From Alysiella crassa DSM 2578 (GTDB lineage Bacteria > Pseudomonadota > Gammaproteobacteria > Burkholderiales > Neisseriaceae), in the NCBI RefSeq assembly GCF_000745955.1, contig NZ_KN050786.1, forward strand, positions 1-64,000: a stretch of DNA of 64,000 nucleotides. Direction: 5' to 3'. Shown in pieces: positions 25,625 through 35,467 of this stretch. The first letter of the stretch is position 1; each line of letters starts with the position of its first letter. Under the pieces are notes generated by a model. The model was given only the letters and a program-made list of their open reading frames with translations, was not told the origin of the DNA and searched no databases. The position numbers and the translations under genes were made by a program.

Positions 25625-26273
25625 ATTTCGCGCTCCTTGCCTTGCGTTCTGCTCGCCGCGCCCACCACGATACGGGCAGCAAAATAATTAAATAACTGAT
25701 AAATAATAAAAATAATGCTTCATTGGTTTTGTAATCCATGCCAATGATGTCTTTGGTTAAAAACATCAATTCTGCCACCGCCACCGCGCTGACCACCGAA
25801 GTTTCTTTGATTAAAAACAAGACATTCGCGCCAATCGCAGGCAGCGAAATCGCCCACGCTTGCGGCAAAACCACATAGTGGAAAATTTGCACATCGCTCA
25901 AACCAATCGCTTTGGCGGCTTCGGTTTGACCGCGCGGCACGGCTAATAGCCCAGCGCGTAAGGCTTCCGCCATATAGCTGCCGCCCAAAAACACCAGCGC
26001 AATCACGCCGCAGGTGAAGCCGTCCCATTTAATCCCGATTTTGGGCAAGCCGTAATACAGAAAAAACAGTTGAATCAACAAAGGGGTATTGCGTGATAAT
26101 TCAATATAGCCACGACAAATGGTATTGAAAACAGGTAAACGATATGCGGTGCAAATGGCAACGAAAATCCCCAAAATCAACGATAAAACAATGCCATACA
26201 ATGATAGTTCCAACGTGATTAAGGCAGCCTGAAAAAAACGCGGCGCAGCTTGAAAAATATATTGCCAATTCAT
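25614..26273 (-). CDS. Amino-acid ABC transporter permease 1
   Basis: A 219-residue permease, first gene of the operon, with the EAA loop EALRAGLLAVPRGQTEAAKA and several membrane segments. The N-terminus carries FQAA read through an uptake sequence. With permease 2, the ATPase and the lipoprotein it makes a complete importer. Confidence 0.92.
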   Translation of the reverse strand: MNWQYIFQAAPRFFQAALITLELSLYGIVLSLILGIFVAICTAYRLPVFNTICRGYIELSRNTPLLIQLFFLYYGLPKIGIKWDGFTCGVIALVFLGGSYMAEALRAGLLAVPRGQTEAAKAIGLSDVQIFHYVVLPQAWAISLPAIGANVLFLIKETSVVSAVAVAELMFLTKDIIGMDYKTNEALFLLFISYLIILLPVSWWARRAERKARSAKYGV

Positions 26274-26357
26274 AATGCGATTTTTGGAATAGAAAATGAG
26301 ATTGTATGCGTTTTGTAAAAAATGGGAAAGATGTGTAAGCCATTTTTGCCAACAAAA

Positions 26358-26387
26358 AGGCAGCCTGAAAATATTTTCAGGCTGCCT
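26358..26387. terminator. Uptake-sequence hairpin after thyA
   Basis: AGGCAGCCTGAAAAT meets its full complement ATTTTCAGGCTGCCT with almost no loop. It lies between thyA and the transporter operon on the same strand. Confidence 0.6.
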
Positions 26388-26395
26388 AAATATTT

Positions 26396-26502
26396 TATAG
26401 TGGATTCAATTTAAATCAGGACAAGGCGACAGCGACCGCCGTGTACACATAGTACATAAGGGAGCTGGCAACGCGGTACTGGTTTAAATTGAATTCACTA
26501 TA
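26396..26502. repeat. Correia-like repeat element, 107 bp
   Basis: Terminal inverted repeats TATAGTGGATTCAATTTAAA and TTTAAATTGAATTCACTATA enclose a GC-richer middle (AGGACAAGGCGACAGCGACC ... GCAACGCGGTACTGG). Length, TATAGTGGATT tips, TCAGGACAAGGCGAC and GTACTGGTTT all recall Neisseria Correia elements, whose short class is about 104-108 bp. It abuts the thyA stop codon. Confidence 0.85.
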
Positions 26503-26503
26503 A

Positions 26504-27298
26504 TTAAACAGAAACTTCCGCTTTAATATGCGGGTGTGGGTCATAATCCAATAATTCAAAATCATCAAAAGTAAATGCAAATAAATCTTTGATTTCAGGA
26601 TTGATTTTCATTGTGGGCAAACGGCGTGGTTCACGCATTAATTGCAATTTGGCTTGTTCAAAATGATTGTTGTAAATGTGCGCGTCGCCTAAAGTATGAA
26701 TAAATTCACCCACTTGCAAATCGCATACTTGCGCCACCATCATGGTCAGCAGCGCATAGCTGGCAATATTAAACGGCACGCCCAAAAACACGTCCGCGCT
26801 GCGCTGATACAGTTGGCAGGACAATTTGCCTTCCGCCACATAAAATTGAAACAGCGCGTGGCAGGGCGGTAACGCCATATCGTCCACTTCGGCAGGATTC
26901 CACGCGGAAACAATGATGCGGCGGCTGTCGGGATTGGTTTTAATTTGTTGAATAATTTGGCTAATTTGGTCTATGCTGTGCCCGTTGGGGGCTTGCCAAC
27001 TGCGCCATTGTGCGCCATACACGCGCCCCAAATCGCCGTTTTCATCTGCCCACTCGTCCCAAATGGAGACTTGATTGTCTTTCAAATATTGAATATTCGT
27101 GTCGCCGCGCAAAAACCAGAGTAGTTCGTGAATAATGGAGCGCAAATGCAGCTTTTTGGTCGTCAAAAGCGGGAAACCGTCCGCCAAATCAAAACGCATT
27201 TGGTAGCCAAAAACGGAGCGTGTGCCTGTGCCTGTGCGGTCGGATTTGTCTGTGCCATGACTTAAAATATATCGGATAAGAGTTTGATATTGTTTCAT
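26504..27298 (-). CDS. thyA: Thymidylate synthase
   Basis: A 264-residue ThyA converting dUMP to dTMP with methylenetetrahydrofolate. It has the standard length, [12 protein letters not shown] near the start, the nucleophile Cys in [12 protein letters not shown], and [21 protein letters not shown] Correia-like element begins one base after the stop. Confidence 0.97.
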   Translation of the reverse strand: MKQYQTLIRYILSHGTDKSDRTGTGTRSVFGYQMRFDLADGFPLLTTKKLHLRSIIHELLWFLRGDTNIQYLKDNQVSIWDEWADENGDLGRVYGAQWRSWQAPNGHSIDQISQIIQQIKTNPDSRRIIVSAWNPAEVDDMALPPCHALFQFYVAEGKLSCQLYQRSADVFLGVPFNIASYALLTMMVAQVCDLQVGEFIHTLGDAHIYNNHFEQAKLQLMREPRRLPTMKINPEIKDLFAFTFDDFELLDYDPHPHIKAEVSV

Positions 27299-27364
27299 TA
27301 TTTTCTCGTTAAATAAATGATAAAACAGGCAGCCTGAACGGGAAATAGGGCTTTCAGGCTGCCT

Positions 27365-27489
27365 TTTAGTACACGAAAAAACTTATGTAGGGTGCATATT
27401 ACGCACCAAAATTTCAAGTTATTTGAATGATTTGGTGCGTGGTACACACCCTACATTTTAGGTGTGGGTAAAAATGATTGTGTACTGAA
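27365..27489. mobile_element. Inverted-repeat element inside an uptake sequence
   Basis: A 125-bp copy with ends TTTAGTACACGA and TGTGTACTGAA and inner GTAGGGTGCAT/CACACCCTAC. It is flanked by the direct 9-base repeat AGGCTGCCT (27356-27364, 27490-27498), both with T at the centre, so outer sequence plus one repeat restores TTCAGGCTGCCTGAA. Confidence 0.8.
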
Positions 27490-27503
27490 AGGCTGCCTGA
27501 AAT

Positions 27504-28463
27504 TTATTTCTGGCTTTCTTTTTCCACCGCGTCAATAAACATTTGCGCCACATCAAAATGTTTTTGTTTCATGATTTCTTGGAAACCTGTGGGGCTGGTT
27601 ACATTGATTTCGGTTAAATAATCGCCAATCACGTCCAAACCTGCCAATAAGATACCGCGTTCTTTCAAGATTGGGGCGAGTGTTTCTGCGATTTCGCGGT
27701 CGCGGCGACTCAATTCTTGCGCCACACCGCGTCCGCCTGCGGCTAAATTGCCGCGCGTTTCGCCGTCTTGTGGAATACGCGCCAACGCGTAGGGCAACAC
27801 TTCGCCGTTGATAATCAAAATGCGTTTGTCGCCCAACACGATTTCGGACAAATATTGCTGCGCCATAATGGTGCGGGTGTCGTTTTGCATGAGCATTTCT
27901 AAAATGCTGTTGGTGTTGCCATCGTGTTCACGCAGCCTGAAAATGCCCATGCCGCCCATGCCGTCTAGCGGTTTAACAATGATGTCTTGGTGGGTTTTCA
28001 AAAAGGCGCGAATTTCGTCTGAATGGGTGCTGACGATGGTGGGGGCGGTAAATTTGGGGAAACCCAAAATGGCGAGTTTTTCATTAAAATCGCGCATGGC
28101 TTGTCCGCTATTAAACACTTTCGCGCCCTGTTTTTGTGCCAAGCTGAGCAATTGGGTGGTGTATAAATATTGCATATTAAACGGCGGGTCGGTACGCATA
28201 ATCACCGCGTCAAAAAGCGTTAAGGCAGCCTGAACAGCTTCGGTGGCACGAAACCATTCATGGTCGTGGTCGTGTTGTGCGCCAATAAATTTAAATGGGC
28301 GCGCTAATGCCACCACTTGCCCATAATATTGCACGGACAATTGGCTGCTCAAGGTGTGATATAAATGAATCCCACGATGTGCTGCTTCGCGCATCATCAC
28401 ATAAGTGCTGTCTTTATAGGTTTTAAAAGTTTCTAGTGGGTCGGAAATAAAGAGAATTTTCAT
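27504..28463 (-). CDS. gshB: Glutathione synthetase
   Basis: A 319-residue ATP-grasp enzyme joining gamma-glutamylcysteine and glycine. Family features are MRTDPPFNMQYLY, KPLDGMGGMGIFR and the C-terminal INVTSPTGFQEI. The ATG of MKILFISDP is the start; it comes immediately after an uptake sequence (CAGCCTGAATATG) with no better ribosome-binding site. It lies 19 bases after the stop of the DUF2322 gene, so the two form one unit. Confidence 0.96.
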   Translation of the reverse strand: MKILFISDPLETFKTYKDSTYVMMREAAHRGIHLYHTLSSQLSVQYYGQVVALARPFKFIGAQHDHDHEWFRATEAVQAALTLFDAVIMRTDPPFNMQYLYTTQLLSLAQKQGAKVFNSGQAMRDFNEKLAILGFPKFTAPTIVSTHSDEIRAFLKTHQDIIVKPLDGMGGMGIFRLREHDGNTNSILEMLMQNDTRTIMAQQYLSEIVLGDKRILIINGEVLPYALARIPQDGETRGNLAAGGRGVAQELSRRDREIAETLAPILKERGILLAGLDVIGDYLTEINVTSPTGFQEIMKQKHFDVAQMFIDAVEKESQK

Positions 28464-28482
28464 ATTCAGGCTGCCTGAAAAA

Positions 28483-28800
28483 TTATTTGCTGCGTGGAAC
28501 AAGTTGCCAAGTTAAATTTTCACTTTGCACTTGAAACAGTAAATCAATATTGGGGTGTTTGCCTACATTGGCTTGCGCGTCTGCGGTGTGTTCGGCAAAC
28601 CATGTTAAGCCTTGTGCGGCGGATTCGGCGTTCAGCACGCCATCAAATTTCGCCGCCAAAGCGTTGTACACTTTCAGGCTGCCTAATTTACCTTCTACCG
28701 CAGGAATGCTGTGGATAACGCTGCCGTTTGCATCGCACACGTCCAAGCTGCTTAAATGGGCAATATCGGGCATTGTATCTAAATTTTCTTTAAAACTCAT
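28483..28800 (-). CDS. DUF2322-type hypothetical protein
   Basis: A 105-residue soluble protein starting MSFKENLDTMPDIAHLSSLDV, with GKLGSLKVYNALAAKF and a late FAEHTADAQANVGKHPNIDLL. It resembles a small family I remember as DUF2322 in Neisseria and relatives; function unknown. Its stop is followed by an uptake sequence and the gshB start. Confidence 0.65.
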   Translation of the reverse strand: MSFKENLDTMPDIAHLSSLDVCDANGSVIHSIPAVEGKLGSLKVYNALAAKFDGVLNAESAAQGLTWFAEHTADAQANVGKHPNIDLLFQVQSENLTWQLVPRSK

Positions 28801-28904
28801 GATTTATCCTAAATATTTCAAATTTTTATTGTTTTTTTCAATACAAATAATGGGCAGTATTGAAAAATGAAGTAGGCAAAACACGTTTTCAGGCTGCCTG
28901 ACAC

Positions 28905-29537
28905 TTAACCATGCCGCGTGCCAAAAATCTTATCGCCCGCGTCGCCCAAACCAGGAATAATGTAACCATCTTCATTCAGATGACTGTCCAAAGCCGCCGT
29001 GAAAATCGTTACATCGGGGTGGGCTTCATTCACCACTTTCACCCCTTCGGGCGCGGCAACCAAAACCAAAGCCTTGATATTTTTGCAACCTTTTTGTTTT
29101 AACAAATCAATGGTTGCCACCATAGAGCCGCCCGTTGCCAACATCGGGTCTAAAATCAGGGCAGGGCGTTCATCCATTTTGTCCACTAATTTTTCAAAAT
29201 AGGATACGGGTTGCAAAGTCGTTTCATCACGTTGCAAGCCCACCACGCTGATTTTCGCGCTCGGAATCAAATCCAACACGCCGTCCAACATCCCCAAACC
29301 TGCGCGTAAAATCGGCACAACGGTAACCGTTTTCCCCTTAATGCGTTGTCCCTGAATTTTGCCGCACCAACCGTCAATTTCATATTCTTCAATTTTGAAA
29401 TCTCGAGTGGCTTCATAGGTCATGAGTCGGGCTAACTCTTTGGTGAGAGTACGAAATTTGCCTGTACTGCATTCTGCTTCGCGCATTAATGTTAATTTAT
29501 GTTGAACCAATGGGTGTGTGATGACTTGAATATTCAT
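28905..29537 (-). CDS. upp: Uracil phosphoribosyltransferase
   Basis: A 210-residue Upp salvaging uracil to UMP with PRPP. The PRPP loop [13 protein letters not shown] is followed by [13 protein letters not shown], and the C-terminus reads [29 protein letters not shown] is the start, with GTGAGAATTATT upstream; an earlier Met adds only four residues. Confidence 0.96.
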   Translation of the reverse strand: MNIQVITHPLVQHKLTLMREAECSTGKFRTLTKELARLMTYEATRDFKIEEYEIDGWCGKIQGQRIKGKTVTVVPILRAGLGMLDGVLDLIPSAKISVVGLQRDETTLQPVSYFEKLVDKMDERPALILDPMLATGGSMVATIDLLKQKGCKNIKALVLVAAPEGVKVVNEAHPDVTIFTAALDSHLNEDGYIIPGLGDAGDKIFGTRHG

Positions 29538-29752
29538 AATAATTCTCACATGTTGAGATTTGACTTAAATGACACATATTATAAGACTTGCCAGCCATTT
29601 GAGCAAAAGTGAACACTCCATAAAACCCTACCTAATTTGTCAGAAATTGCCCTTTTCAGGCAGCCTGAAACAAATAAAACCGTTTTAGATGTTGAGATAA
29701 ATAGCAAGCGGCGTTAAAATTTCAGCTTATTCAATTTGCACAGCACACGATT

Positions 29753-30193
29753 ATGAATGCCATTGGCGAGATTTTACCTTTATCGCACATTATTTTAGAT
29801 TTAGACATCAGCAGCAAAAAACGCCTGTTTGAAGAAGTGGGCAAATTGTTGGCTGATGAAAATTTGAGCGCGAATGATGTGTTTGAATGCTTATTTGCGC
29901 GTGAAAAACTTGGTTCAACAGGTTTAGGGCATGGCGTGGCGATTCCACATGGTCGCCACGCACATGTGCAGCAGATGACTGCCGCGTTTGTGCGCACCGC
30001 CGAGCCGATTGATTTTGACGCGCCCGACAATCAACCTGTTTCATTGGTTTGCGTACTGCTCGTTCCTGAAGCGGCAACTGGGGCGCATTTGGAATTGTTG
30101 TCGCACCTAGCCAGCAAGTTTTCCGATAAAACCACACGCGAACAATTATTGTCTTGTGGCGAAGCAGCGCAGGTGGCACAGATTTTGGCGTGA
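29753..30193 (+). CDS. ptsN: PTS IIA-Ntr nitrogen-regulatory protein
   Basis: A 146-residue IIA domain of the fructose/mannitol type. The phosphorylated His is in GVAIPHGRH (His66). PtsN regulates metabolism and ion transport through phosphorylation rather than sugar uptake. It stands alone between upp and hscA. The ribosome-binding site is weak. Two hairpins follow it. Confidence 0.88.
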   Translation: MNAIGEILPLSHIILDLDISSKKRLFEEVGKLLADENLSANDVFECLFAREKLGSTGLGHGVAIPHGRHAHVQQMTAAFVRTAEPIDFDAPDNQPVSLVCVLLVPEAATGAHLELLSHLASKFSDKTTREQLLSCGEAAQVAQILA

Positions 30194-30267
30194 TGTGAAT
30201 TGCGCGGCGTGGATAAATCCACCATCAAAATCATTTGGATTGTGAAAATAGGCAGCCTGAAAAATAT

Positions 30268-30310
30268 AACCGTTTGATTACCCAATTATTTTTTGGGTAA
30301 TCAAACGGTT
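30268..30310. terminator. 17-bp perfect hairpin after ptsN
   Basis: AACCGTTTGATTACCCA and TGGGTAATCAAACGGTT with a short T-rich loop. No T tail, so it may stabilise the 3' end or act with the next hairpin. Confidence 0.5.
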
Positions 30311-30311
30311 T

Positions 30312-30350
30312 AAACCCGTATTGATTCATCTGAAAAATACGGGTTTTTAT
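30312..30350 (+). terminator. Rho-independent terminator after ptsN
   Basis: AAACCCGTATT and AATACGGGTTT followed by TTATTTT. It ends ptsN transcription before hscA. Confidence 0.65.
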
Positions 30351-30434
30351 TTTCAGGCTGCCTGAAACCCGACAAATTCACTCAAGTAATGTAAAATACG
30401 CGCCGTTAAAAATACAAATGAAGGAATACACATC

Positions 30435-32291
30435 ATGGCACTTTTACAAATCGCCGAACCGAATATGTCCGCCGCGCCGCACCAACACCGTTTGGCGGTG
30501 GGCATTGATTTGGGGACGACCAATAGTCTGGTTGCCACCGTGAAAAGTGGCGCGGCAAGCTGTTTGGCAGACGAAAATGGCGAGATGACTTTGCCGTCTG
30601 TGGTGCGTTATGTGGGCAATGAAAACAAAATTGTCGGCAAAAAAGCCTTATCTGAACAAAAACTTGACCCGCAAAACACCATTTCTTCCGCCAAACGCTT
30701 GATTGGGCGCAAGCTGCCTGAAATTGATACGGCGCATATGCCTTACCGTTTTGGTAAATCCGAGCAAATTATTGAATTACAAACAAAAAATGGTTTGAAA
30801 ACGCCGATAGACGTGTCCGCCGATATTTTGCGCGAATTGCGTGAACGTGCCGAGCAATCTTTGGGCGGCGAACTGGTGGGTGCGGTCATCACCGTGCCAG
30901 CTTATTTTGATGACGCGCAACGCCAAGCCACTAAAGACGCGGCGCGTTTGGCGGGGCTGAACGTGTTACGTTTGCTGAACGAGCCGACCGCCGCCGCCAT
31001 CGCCTACGGTTTGGATAATGCGGCGGAAGGCACGTTTGTGGTTTACGATTTGGGCGGCGGCACGTTTGACGTTTCCGTGTTGCAATTGTCCAAAGGTTTG
31101 TTTGAAGTGAAAGCGACTGGCGGCAATTCGGCTTTGGGTGGCGATGATTTTGACCACCGTTTATTTTGCCATATTGTTGAAAATAATCAGCTTTCTTTAA
31201 CTGATGAACGCGATGTACAATTATTATTCGGTTTGGTGCGCCATGCCAAAGAAGAATTGAGCAGGCAGCCTGAAGCGCATATTGTGGCGGAATTGTCATC
31301 GGGTAAACAAATCAACACTTTGATTACACGCGCAGAATTTCACGCGCTGACCCAGCATTTGGTTGCCAAAACCATTGAACCCGTTAAACAAGCACTGAAA
31401 GACGCTGGTGTGGCAAAATCGGACATTAAGGGCGTGATTATGGTCGGTGGCGCAACGCGAATGTTGCACGTTCAACAGGCGGTGGGTGCGTTTTTTGGGC
31501 AAACGCCTTTGAATAATTTGAATCCCGACCAAGTGGTTGCGCTGGGCGCGGCAATGCAGGCGAATGTGTTGGCGGGCAATAAAAATGATGGCGAATGGCT
31601 GTTGTTGGACGTTACGCCTTTGTCTTTGGGATTGGAGACTTACGGCGGTTTGGCGGAGAAAATTATTCCACGAAACAGCACTTTGCCGACTGCGCGCGCC
31701 CAAGAATTCACCACGTTTAAAGATGGGCAAACGGCGATGACCATTCATGTGGTGCAAGGCGAGCGTGAATTGGTGGCGGATTGTCGCAGTTTGGCGAAAT
31801 TTACTTTGCGTGGTATTCCGCCTATGGTAGCGGGGGCGGCGCGAATTCGGGTTACGTTTCAAGTAGATGCGGACGGCTTGTTGTCGGTGTCGGCGCGTGA
31901 GCAAACGACTGGGGTGCAGGCGCAAGTGGAAGTGAAGCCATCTTATGGTTTGGACGATGAGACGATTACGCAAATGTTGCGCGACAGCATGAGCAACGCC
32001 AAAGATGATGCAGCAGCCCGCGCTCGCGCCGAAGCCAAAGTGGAAGCGGAAGGTTTAATCAGCGCGATTCAGGCTGCCTTGACCTTGGACGGCGATTTAT
32101 TGAGTGCCGATGAATTGAATCAAATCAATGGCTTGATTGCGCGATTAATCGCCAGTTTGTCGGCGCACACGGCGGAGCAGATTCGCGCTTTGGTGCAAGA
32201 ATTGTCGCATGCCACCGATGATTTTGCGGCGCGGCGCATGGATAGGAATATTCAACGGGCATTGGGCGGTATGCGCGTGGAAGATTTGTAG
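30435..32291 (+). CDS. hscA: Fe-S cluster assembly chaperone HscA
   Basis: A 618-residue Hsp70 of the HscA type, which helps transfer Fe-S clusters from IscU. It shows [15 protein letters not shown], the conserved [14 protein letters not shown], and the HscA-specific start [10 protein letters not shown]. It is shorter than DnaK and lacks the acidic tail. AAGGAATACACATC precedes the ATG. No isc genes or hscB are adjacent. An uptake sequence encodes SRQPEAH in the protein. Confidence 0.93.
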   Translation: MALLQIAEPNMSAAPHQHRLAVGIDLGTTNSLVATVKSGAASCLADENGEMTLPSVVRYVGNENKIVGKKALSEQKLDPQNTISSAKRLIGRKLPEIDTAHMPYRFGKSEQIIELQTKNGLKTPIDVSADILRELRERAEQSLGGELVGAVITVPAYFDDAQRQATKDAARLAGLNVLRLLNEPTAAAIAYGLDNAAEGTFVVYDLGGGTFDVSVLQLSKGLFEVKATGGNSALGGDDFDHRLFCHIVENNQLSLTDERDVQLLFGLVRHAKEELSRQPEAHIVAELSSGKQINTLITRAEFHALTQHLVAKTIEPVKQALKDAGVAKSDIKGVIMVGGATRMLHVQQAVGAFFGQTPLNNLNPDQVVALGAAMQANVLAGNKNDGEWLLLDVTPLSLGLETYGGLAEKIIPRNSTLPTARAQEFTTFKDGQTAMTIHVVQGERELVADCRSLAKFTLRGIPPMVAGAARIRVTFQVDADGLLSVSAREQTTGVQAQVEVKPSYGLDDETITQMLRDSMSNAKDDAAARARAEAKVEAEGLISAIQAALTLDGDLLSADELNQINGLIARLIASLSAHTAEQIRALVQELSHATDDFAARRMDRNIQRALGGMRVEDL

Positions 32292-32308
32292 TAAAAAATA
32301 AATCAAAA

Positions 32309-32343
32309 ATAAGGCAGCCTGAAAACTTTTCAGGCTGCCTTAT
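32309..32343. terminator. Bidirectional uptake-sequence terminator
   Basis: ATAAGGCAGCCTGAAAA and TTTTCAGGCTGCCTTAT form a 17-bp perfect stem between convergent hscA and the binding-protein gene. Confidence 0.75.
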
Positions 32344-32363
32344 TTTATTATTAAATCAATAAA

Positions 32364-33218
32364 TTAGTGCGCATGAGTTGCTGAAGCAGCATGGTTATGC
32401 CCATCATTTTTATGTTGTTGTTCATTAGGCATCCATTTGTGATGAATTTTATCCAAAGTGCCATCTGCTTTCATTGCTGCCAAACCTTTGTTTAATTTAG
32501 CCAATAATTCAGTATTGCCTTTTTTCACCACAAATCCGATGGGTTCAATTTGTGCATTATCATTGTAAATTAAACGGATATTGGTATCTTTGTATTGATT
32601 GGCATAATATTCAAATGGTGCAGAGTCGCCGATTGCTGCATCTTTGCCGCCCATGACCGCTTTAATGGTCAGCCACGCGCTGTCGGTGGCGTCTTTTTCG
32701 TTCGGGGCTTTATTTTGCAATTTGGCTAATTCTTCTGCGGCTTTAGTGCCTTTTTGGTAGCTTACGGTTTTGTCGCGTACATCGGTGAATGTTTTAATTG
32801 GTGAATCTTTTGGCACGGCTAATACCAAAGAAATAGAGTCGTATGAATCAGTAAAGTCCATGGTTTCTTTACGTTTTTCGGTAGCTGACAAACCACCAGC
32901 TACTACGTCTGCTGCGCCACTATCCAATTGTTGGAACAATATATCCCAAGGGTAGGGCGTGTAGCTAACGGTAAAGCCTTCTTTTTCTGCAATCGCGTTC
33001 AATACGTCAATGTCGTAGCCTTCAAAGCCGCCACTAGGTAAAGGTTGCACAAAAGGTGGGTAAACGGGTTCAACCGCCACTTTTAAAACATTGCCACTCG
33101 CAGCCGCCGCAGGCGCAGCACTTGAAGCGGTGGCAGGGGTTTTATTGTCATCACCACCACATGCCGCCAAAGTAAACGCCACCACAGGCGCAAGCAGCCA
33201 AGTTTTCATTTTCAGCAT
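32364..33218 (-). CDS. Orphan solute-binding lipoprotein with His-rich tail
   Basis: A 284-residue family 3 solute-binding lipoprotein (lipobox Cys20, FTLAAC) with an Ala-rich linker, then VLKVAVEPVYPPFVQP, GYDIDVLNAIAEKEGF and a late IHHKWMP. After the binding domain comes the tail EQQHKNDGHNHAASATHAH, with seven His in about 19 residues, which could bind metal. No ATPase or permease genes are next to it. AAAGGAAATCTCT before the ATG fixes the start. Substrate unknown; an amino acid is likely from the family. Confidence 0.85.
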   Translation of the reverse strand: MLKMKTWLLAPVVAFTLAACGGDDNKTPATASSAAPAAAASGNVLKVAVEPVYPPFVQPLPSGGFEGYDIDVLNAIAEKEGFTVSYTPYPWDILFQQLDSGAADVVAGGLSATEKRKETMDFTDSYDSISLVLAVPKDSPIKTFTDVRDKTVSYQKGTKAAEELAKLQNKAPNEKDATDSAWLTIKAVMGGKDAAIGDSAPFEYYANQYKDTNIRLIYNDNAQIEPIGFVVKKGNTELLAKLNKGLAAMKADGTLDKIHHKWMPNEQQHKNDGHNHAASATHAH

Positions 33219-33659
33219 AGAGATTTCCTTTGTTTTTAATGAGTTAAATTTAAATAATACAATCATGGTGTCATGAGAATTGACCGCTTATTATAAAACA
33301 ATCTGGCATGAATTTAAACATCAGCATAATATAAAAATAAATAATGAAATGCGTGATAATTTAGACCATGATTTTATGTTTTATTTAAATTCAGTTGCTT
33401 AAATTTATGTGTGTTAAATTGGGTTAATGATTGTATGCAGATTCATTAGTCAAGCTAATGAATAAATATGGGAATGGTTTGAGGGGATTTTTTGCAGGCT
33501 GCCTTTCAGTACACGAGAATTTTGATAAACACTAAAAGTAGGGTGCGCCGTGCGCACCAAATGGCTTGAATAATTGAAATATGATGGCGAATTTGGTGCG
33601 CACGGCGCACCCTACTGTGATTTTTATTGTGTACTGAAAGGCTGCCTGAAAAATAAAGA
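33219..33659. other. Intergenic region between the orphan binding protein and the aminotransferase
   Basis: About 440 bases. The first part is AT-rich and should hold the promoter of the binding-protein gene; no clear promoter hexamers were picked out. The right part is a 134-bp inverted-repeat element. No gene seen. Confidence 0.6.
33505..33638. mobile_element. Inverted-repeat element inside an uptake sequence
   Basis: A 134-bp copy, ends TTCAGTACACGAG and TGTGTACTGAA, inner GTAGGGTGCGCCGTGCGCACC with its counterpart GGTGCGCACGGCGCACCCTAC. It is flanked by the direct repeat AGGCTGCCT (33496-33504 and 33639-33647), T at the centre on both sides. Confidence 0.82.
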
Positions 33660-34853
33660 TTACAACACTTTCACAATGCTTTCGCACAAATACTGAATAT
33701 TGTCATCGGTAATCCCCGCGACATTAATCCGCCCCGAACGCACCGCATAAATGGCAAATTCATCGCGCAATCTGTCCACCTGTTCCGCCGTCAAACCGCT
33801 AAACGAGAACATGCCATTTTGTTGAATAATAAAATCAAAATCTTGTTTCGCACCACAGGCTTTGAGCGTGGCAACAAATTTTTGGCGCATGGCGTGAATG
33901 CGTTCACGCATTTCGTCTAATTCGGCAATCCATTGTGCTTTCAAATCAGCGTCTTGCAAAATCAGGGCGATGGTGCTGCCGCCGTGTGAAGCGGGGTTGG
34001 AGTAGAGCGTGCGGATAATGGATTTGACTTGACTGAATGCGCGGTTGGCGACTTCTTCGTTGTCCGCCACCAATGTGAACGCGCCCACGCGCTCGTTGTA
34101 CATGCCGAAATTTTTGGAGTAGGAACTGGCAAGCAATAACTCACGGTTTAATTTAGCAAAACTGCGTAAGCCGTAAGCGTCTTCTTCCAAGCCACGCGCA
34201 AAGCCTTGATAAGCAAAGTCAAATAAGGGCAACCAGCCCACTTGCGCCGACATTTGCGCCAATGCGTCCCATTGCTCGGGCGTGGGGTCTATGCCAGTTG
34301 GGTTGTGGCAGCAGCCGTGTAATAAGACCACATCACCTTGTTTTGCTTGCGATAAATCTTCGGTTAAACCTGTCCAATCCAAACCGTGTGAAGCCGCGTC
34401 ATAATAGCGATAATGGCGAATTTGAATGCCAGCAGCCTGAAAAATTGCGTCATGATTAGGCCAAGTGGGGCTGGAAATCCACACGGTTTGTGCTTGAGTT
34501 TGGCGTTTGATGAATTCGGCGGCAATGCGTAATGCGCCTGTGCCGCCCAAACTTTGCGCGGTTTTGGCGCGGTGAGATGTGATGATTTCGTGGTTTTCGC
34601 CAAACAGCAAAATTTGCGTGGCGTGGTTGTAGGCGGCTACGCCATCAATCGTCAGGTAATTTTTGGTTTTTTCTTCGGTAAGCAAGCGGCTTTCGGCGGT
34701 TTTAACGGCTTGCGGAATCGGGGTTTCGCCTTGCGCGTTTTTGTAAATGCCAATGCCCAAGTTTACTTTTTCGGGGCGTGTTTCGGCTTTGAAGGCTTCG
34801 CCCAAACCCAAAATTGGGTCGGCTGGGGCGGCGGTAATCGGTTCAAAAAACAT
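33660..34853 (-). CDS. tyrB: Aromatic amino-acid aminotransferase
   Basis: A 397-residue class I PLP aminotransferase of the AspC/TyrB group: [18 protein letters not shown], the PLP lysine in [15 protein letters not shown], and a late [13 protein letters not shown]. It interconverts aromatic (and perhaps aspartate) amino and keto acids. AspC versus TyrB preference cannot be settled by reading. Confidence 0.9.
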   Translation of the reverse strand: MFFEPITAAPADPILGLGEAFKAETRPEKVNLGIGIYKNAQGETPIPQAVKTAESRLLTEEKTKNYLTIDGVAAYNHATQILLFGENHEIITSHRAKTAQSLGGTGALRIAAEFIKRQTQAQTVWISSPTWPNHDAIFQAAGIQIRHYRYYDAASHGLDWTGLTEDLSQAKQGDVVLLHGCCHNPTGIDPTPEQWDALAQMSAQVGWLPLFDFAYQGFARGLEEDAYGLRSFAKLNRELLLASSYSKNFGMYNERVGAFTLVADNEEVANRAFSQVKSIIRTLYSNPASHGGSTIALILQDADLKAQWIAELDEMRERIHAMRQKFVATLKACGAKQDFDFIIQQNGMFSFSGLTAEQVDRLRDEFAIYAVRSGRINVAGITDDNIQYLCESIVKVL

Positions 34854-34963
34854 GGTTTGTTGTCCAAATAAAAATATTGATGGGGAAAAAACGAATTATA
34901 GCGCGATTAGACGGAATATTCAGGCTGCCTGAACCGTGTACGATAAAAATTTTCAGGCAGCCT

Positions 34964-35098
34964 TTCAGTACACGACAAAAATAACAGTAGGGTGCGCCGT
35001 GCGCACCAAATTCACCACAATATTTAAATTATTCAGTTATTTGGTGCGCAGGGCGCACCCTACATGATTTGTGATTGGCAAAATTGTCGTGTACTGAA
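34964..35098. mobile_element. Inverted-repeat element inside an uptake sequence (A-centred)
   Basis: A 135-bp copy, ends TTCAGTACACGAC and GTCGTGTACTGAA, inner GTAGGGTGCGCC/GGCGCACCCTAC. The flanking direct repeat is AGGCAGCCT on both sides (34955-34963, 35099-35107). Here the centre base is A on both sides, where other copies have T on both. Confidence 0.82.
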
Positions 35099-35219
35099 AG
35101 GCAGCCTGAAAACAGGAAAATTAGCCCCTAATTACTCATTGAGTTGTACACGCGTTGCGCCGCGTACCACGCTGTCCAGCCCCACGATTAGCCATTTCGC
35201 CAAAATGTTCAGGCAGCCT

Positions 35220-35324
35220 AACAATTCACGAAAATGTAGGGTGTGTCGTTCGCACCAAATAGCTGAATAATTTAAACATTGTGGCGAATTTGGTGCGTAC
35301 TGTTATTTTTGTCGTGTATTGTTA
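35220..35324. mobile_element. Decayed inverted-repeat element
   Basis: A shorter, worn copy: AACAATTCACGAAAATGTAGGG on the left, GTCGTGTATTGTTA on the right, the inner right arm largely lost. Flanks are AGGCAGCCT and AGGCATCCT, eight of nine bases the same. Confidence 0.65.
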
Positions 35325-35467
35325 AGGCATCCTGAAAATTTAAACCATTTGAATTTGAACAATATTTTTAATTTTATTGTTTGGCTTACTTTTCCAAAAA
35401 GTAAGTCGCCTGCGCGGCGACAGTGCGCACGCCGTAGGCAAAAAATTCAGGCAGCCTGAACAATATT

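Larger units (their letters stand above)
34854..35467. other. Repeat-rich intergenic region
   Basis: Over 600 bases without a gene, made largely of two inverted-repeat elements and several uptake sequences. The last part contains CTTACTTTTCCAAAAAGTAAG followed by a GC-rich palindromic stretch (GTCGCCTGCGCGGCGAC) that looks like the end of another repeat family. Confidence 0.6.

Noticed and set aside
31296-31973. Minus-strand frame opposite hscA
   Set aside because: Arg/His/Gln-rich antisense translation of hscA, not a protein-like sequence.
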